Assembly: GCA_009663005.1 (NCBI GenBank)
Contig: VIGQ01000990.1
Coordinates: 17,501-39,573, forward strand
DNA from: Actinidia chinensis
Lineage: Eukaryota; Streptophyta; Magnoliopsida; Ericales; Actinidiaceae
Reading direction: 5' to 3'
DNA length: 22,073 nucleotides
In this document: piece after piece, positions 20,241 to 22,073 of the stretch
How positions within the stretch are numbered: the stretch's first letter is position 1
Layout of the letters: every line of letters starts with the position of its first letter
The notes under the pieces: model-generated
What the model saw: the letters and a program-made list of their open reading frames with translations, nothing else
What the model was told of the DNA's origin: nothing
The model's database searches: none
Position numbers and translations under genes: made by a program

Positions 20241-21567
20241 GTAAGTCCCGACTAACTCGTGCCATCTCTTACTCCAACTCATATCTCATTATAAACATCG
20301 TAAGGTAGTATAATATCTTCTATTTTTTATTCTTTTTTGGGGGGGGGGGGTGAATAAAATTCAGTATTCTACTCAAGTCAATTGAGTTCAAGTGAGTTAA
20401 TTTGGGTCTTTGAAGTTAACAACTAAATGAAGAGTCTTCAAGTCCATTCAGGGCTTAGCCAAAACTCCAGGACCTGAAAAAACTATGGTCGTTTCAACCT
20501 TAATAATCGGCGGTCGTGTTTGATGAGGAAAAAAAAAAAAGGATAGAAATTCTAGAAACTACCATCATACCTCGTACTTTGATTCTTTTCATTTTTCTAG
20601 TAAATAATTTCAAATTGGACTAGACAGAAATCAAATCTCTGAAAATAAGTTTCCTATTGCCGTATAAATTATGTCAGAAAACAATGAGCATCACACAAGG
20701 TAACAAGTGGAGTATTTATGATCAACACCCCGGAACTAAAATTATTGTGAGATGTCCTTCCATTCTCTCGGAGTTACCTGTCAATTGAAGGCCTCCATAA
20801 GAGATCTATAATGCCGGCCCAAGCACATAGCAGAGGTCCGGGGGATAGCACCCTCTGGCAATTTTTTTTAAGGTATTTAATAATCATTTAAAAATTAAGG
20901 TTTGGGGGTGAAGAGATAGTGGAATAAATATGGAGGGACAAGTTTTTGAGAGACAGGCTGGTTATCTTTCTTTCTATAGTGAATTTTTCTCCTTTTGAGT
21001 GGAGGTAAGCCACGATCTAATTACATAATCAATAAAGCACACGATCGAATTATATAAATCTTGTATTATGTTTTCTGTGTGTAAGTTATTTATTTTTTTT
21101 TATTTTCGTATGTAGATAGATGAATCTTGTTTTTATCATTAACAAAAATGATGGGACATAAAAGTGGCTAATAAAGAGCCTCAGACAGTGAAAGTTCTAA
21201 ATAAAGGTCCACACGACTGACTGCGACCAGGAGATTCTCTAATATAATAAATTAGTTGTATATCGGGTGATGCATATATGCTATGCTTGGAGGATACAAT
21301 AATATTAAAAATATACCATACCTGATAAACAAAACAACACCATACAATAACAGAGATATTAAAAACCATAAATCTCAGTCACATGGACAAAATACAATAG
21401 GCACATGAGAAATAACCGAACCACGAACACACATACTATGCACCAACCAATAAAAAATAATCTAACACACTCGTGTGGGAGGAAATAGGAGGAATGGAAG
21501 TCAACTTATCATGGATATGACTTTGAGTGGGTCGATGAAGGGAAAACGTTGCCCAACAGAAACACAT
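20241..21567. other. Non-coding stretch, no gene seen
   Basis: AT-rich DNA with a G12 run at 20339-20350 and an A-run near 20529. Near 20813-20870, GCCGGCCCAAGCACATAG and GGTCCGGGGGATAGCACC look like the terminal part of a DNA transposon, but no partner end was found. The minus-strand frame at 21181-21369 has no motif. Confidence 0.35.
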
Positions 21568-21891
21568 GGAGTAAAATTTTCACTTTTAGTCCCAAATCGT
21601 TTACAACAACAAGCCTTTTGTTGTGGTCATGTGAATCCAATTTGACAATTAGAACCCCAAGTATCTTCCATCGATTTAAATACCAATCCCTTCATTAAAA
21701 TACATTAAAAATGGTTGGAGAAAATTGCGAGAAAACAAAAATGACCCTTTATTCTCTGTTATCATTTTAATTGCCTGAAAAGAGGAGCTGAAATAAAATT
21801 CAATTAGAACCTATAGGTCTAAATGTTAAAATTTAAACTACTGAACCAAAGTGGACCCCGAAAACTAACAGGCTCAAAGTAGAATTACCCT
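21568..21891. mobile_element. Element D: candidate MITE, about 0.32 kb
   Basis: The left end reads GGAGTAAAATTTTCACTTTT then AGTCCC. The inverse of the right end reads AGGGTAATTCTACTTTGAGCC. The shared pattern (GTAA, TT, ACTTT, then AGTCC/GAGCC) resembles plant MITEs whose ends start GGGTAATTTTCACTTTTAG. There is no coding inside and no clear target duplication. The match is imperfect, so this is tentative. Confidence 0.35.
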
Positions 21892-21955
21892 CAAATTAAA
21901 GGGATAATTGCTTGTAATAACTTTGGTAGAAGACTTGAAACACATTTACATAGTT

Positions 21956-22073
21956 ATAAAACCGAATCGAACTGCCGGTTCAACGGTTAAATCGGGAAAC
22001 GGACCATGAACTGGTACGGTTGAATTAATTTACCGAAATGCATGTGAACCGAATTGAATCGGTGAACCGGCGC
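21956..22073. repeat. CCGGTT-type interspersed repeat, second copy, cut by the window end
   Basis: GTTATAAAACCGAATCGAAC opens the block, followed by GCCGGTTCAACGGTT, GGACCATGAACTGG, GAACCGAATTGAATCGG and TGAACCGGCGC at the last base. It has the same style and starting phrase (T/A-run then ACCGAATCG) as the copy at 16617-16800. The right part lies outside the window. Confidence 0.45.

Noticed and set aside
1..22073. CRISPR array, tRNA or rRNA gene, plastid insertion
   Set aside because: No regularly spaced short repeats, no cloverleaf with a TTCGA-type arm, and no recognisable rRNA or plastid gene text were seen on either strand by eye.

Overview
The window looks like repeat-rich intergenic DNA from a flowering plant, probably a dicot. 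It is AT-rich, with long A and T runs. It carries several elements whose ends begin (A)GGGTAAAT, a form common among plant Mutator-like miniature elements, and a long-terminal-repeat-like pair of direct repeats. No intact protein-coding gene can be supported. All open reading frames are short (147 codons at most), lie in conflicting frames on both strands, and match no family I recognise. I saw no tRNA, rRNA, CRISPR array or bacterial feature.

Layout. From 1 to about 3,330 lies a purine-rich, gene-like stretch: short coding-looking pieces, stops, frame changes and one plausible 105-base intron. It reads as a decayed gene that I cannot name. From about 3,330 to 5,430 is non-coding DNA with a possible copia-type LTR relic near 4,310-4,560. 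From 5,431 to 6,799 is a 1.37 kb foldback transposon (element A). From 7,621 to 14,814 two diverged direct repeats of about 640 bases enclose 5.9 kb with no reverse transcriptase, integrase or protease. This fits a very old non-autonomous LTR retrotransposon on the minus strand, with gag-like debris and a short tandem array between 10,171 and about 10,600. From 14,815 to 18,357 are retroelement scraps, a 0.5 kb terminal-inverted-repeat element (C), a CCGGTT-type repeat and a small MITE-like inverted repeat. From 18,358 to 19,940 is a second foldback of the same family as A (element B), with another inverted repeat at its centre. From 19,941 to the end are a small CpG-rich island, a possible MITE (D) and a second CCGGTT-type repeat cut by the window edge.

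No genes work together here. The content is a record of layered insertions: A and B share terminal sequence and probably used the same transposase in trans, and the LTR-like element would have needed outside enzymes. I found no convincing new biological system. The most unusual structures are the nested foldback in B, the four-run C/G tract in one arm of A, and the CpG-rich islet beside B.
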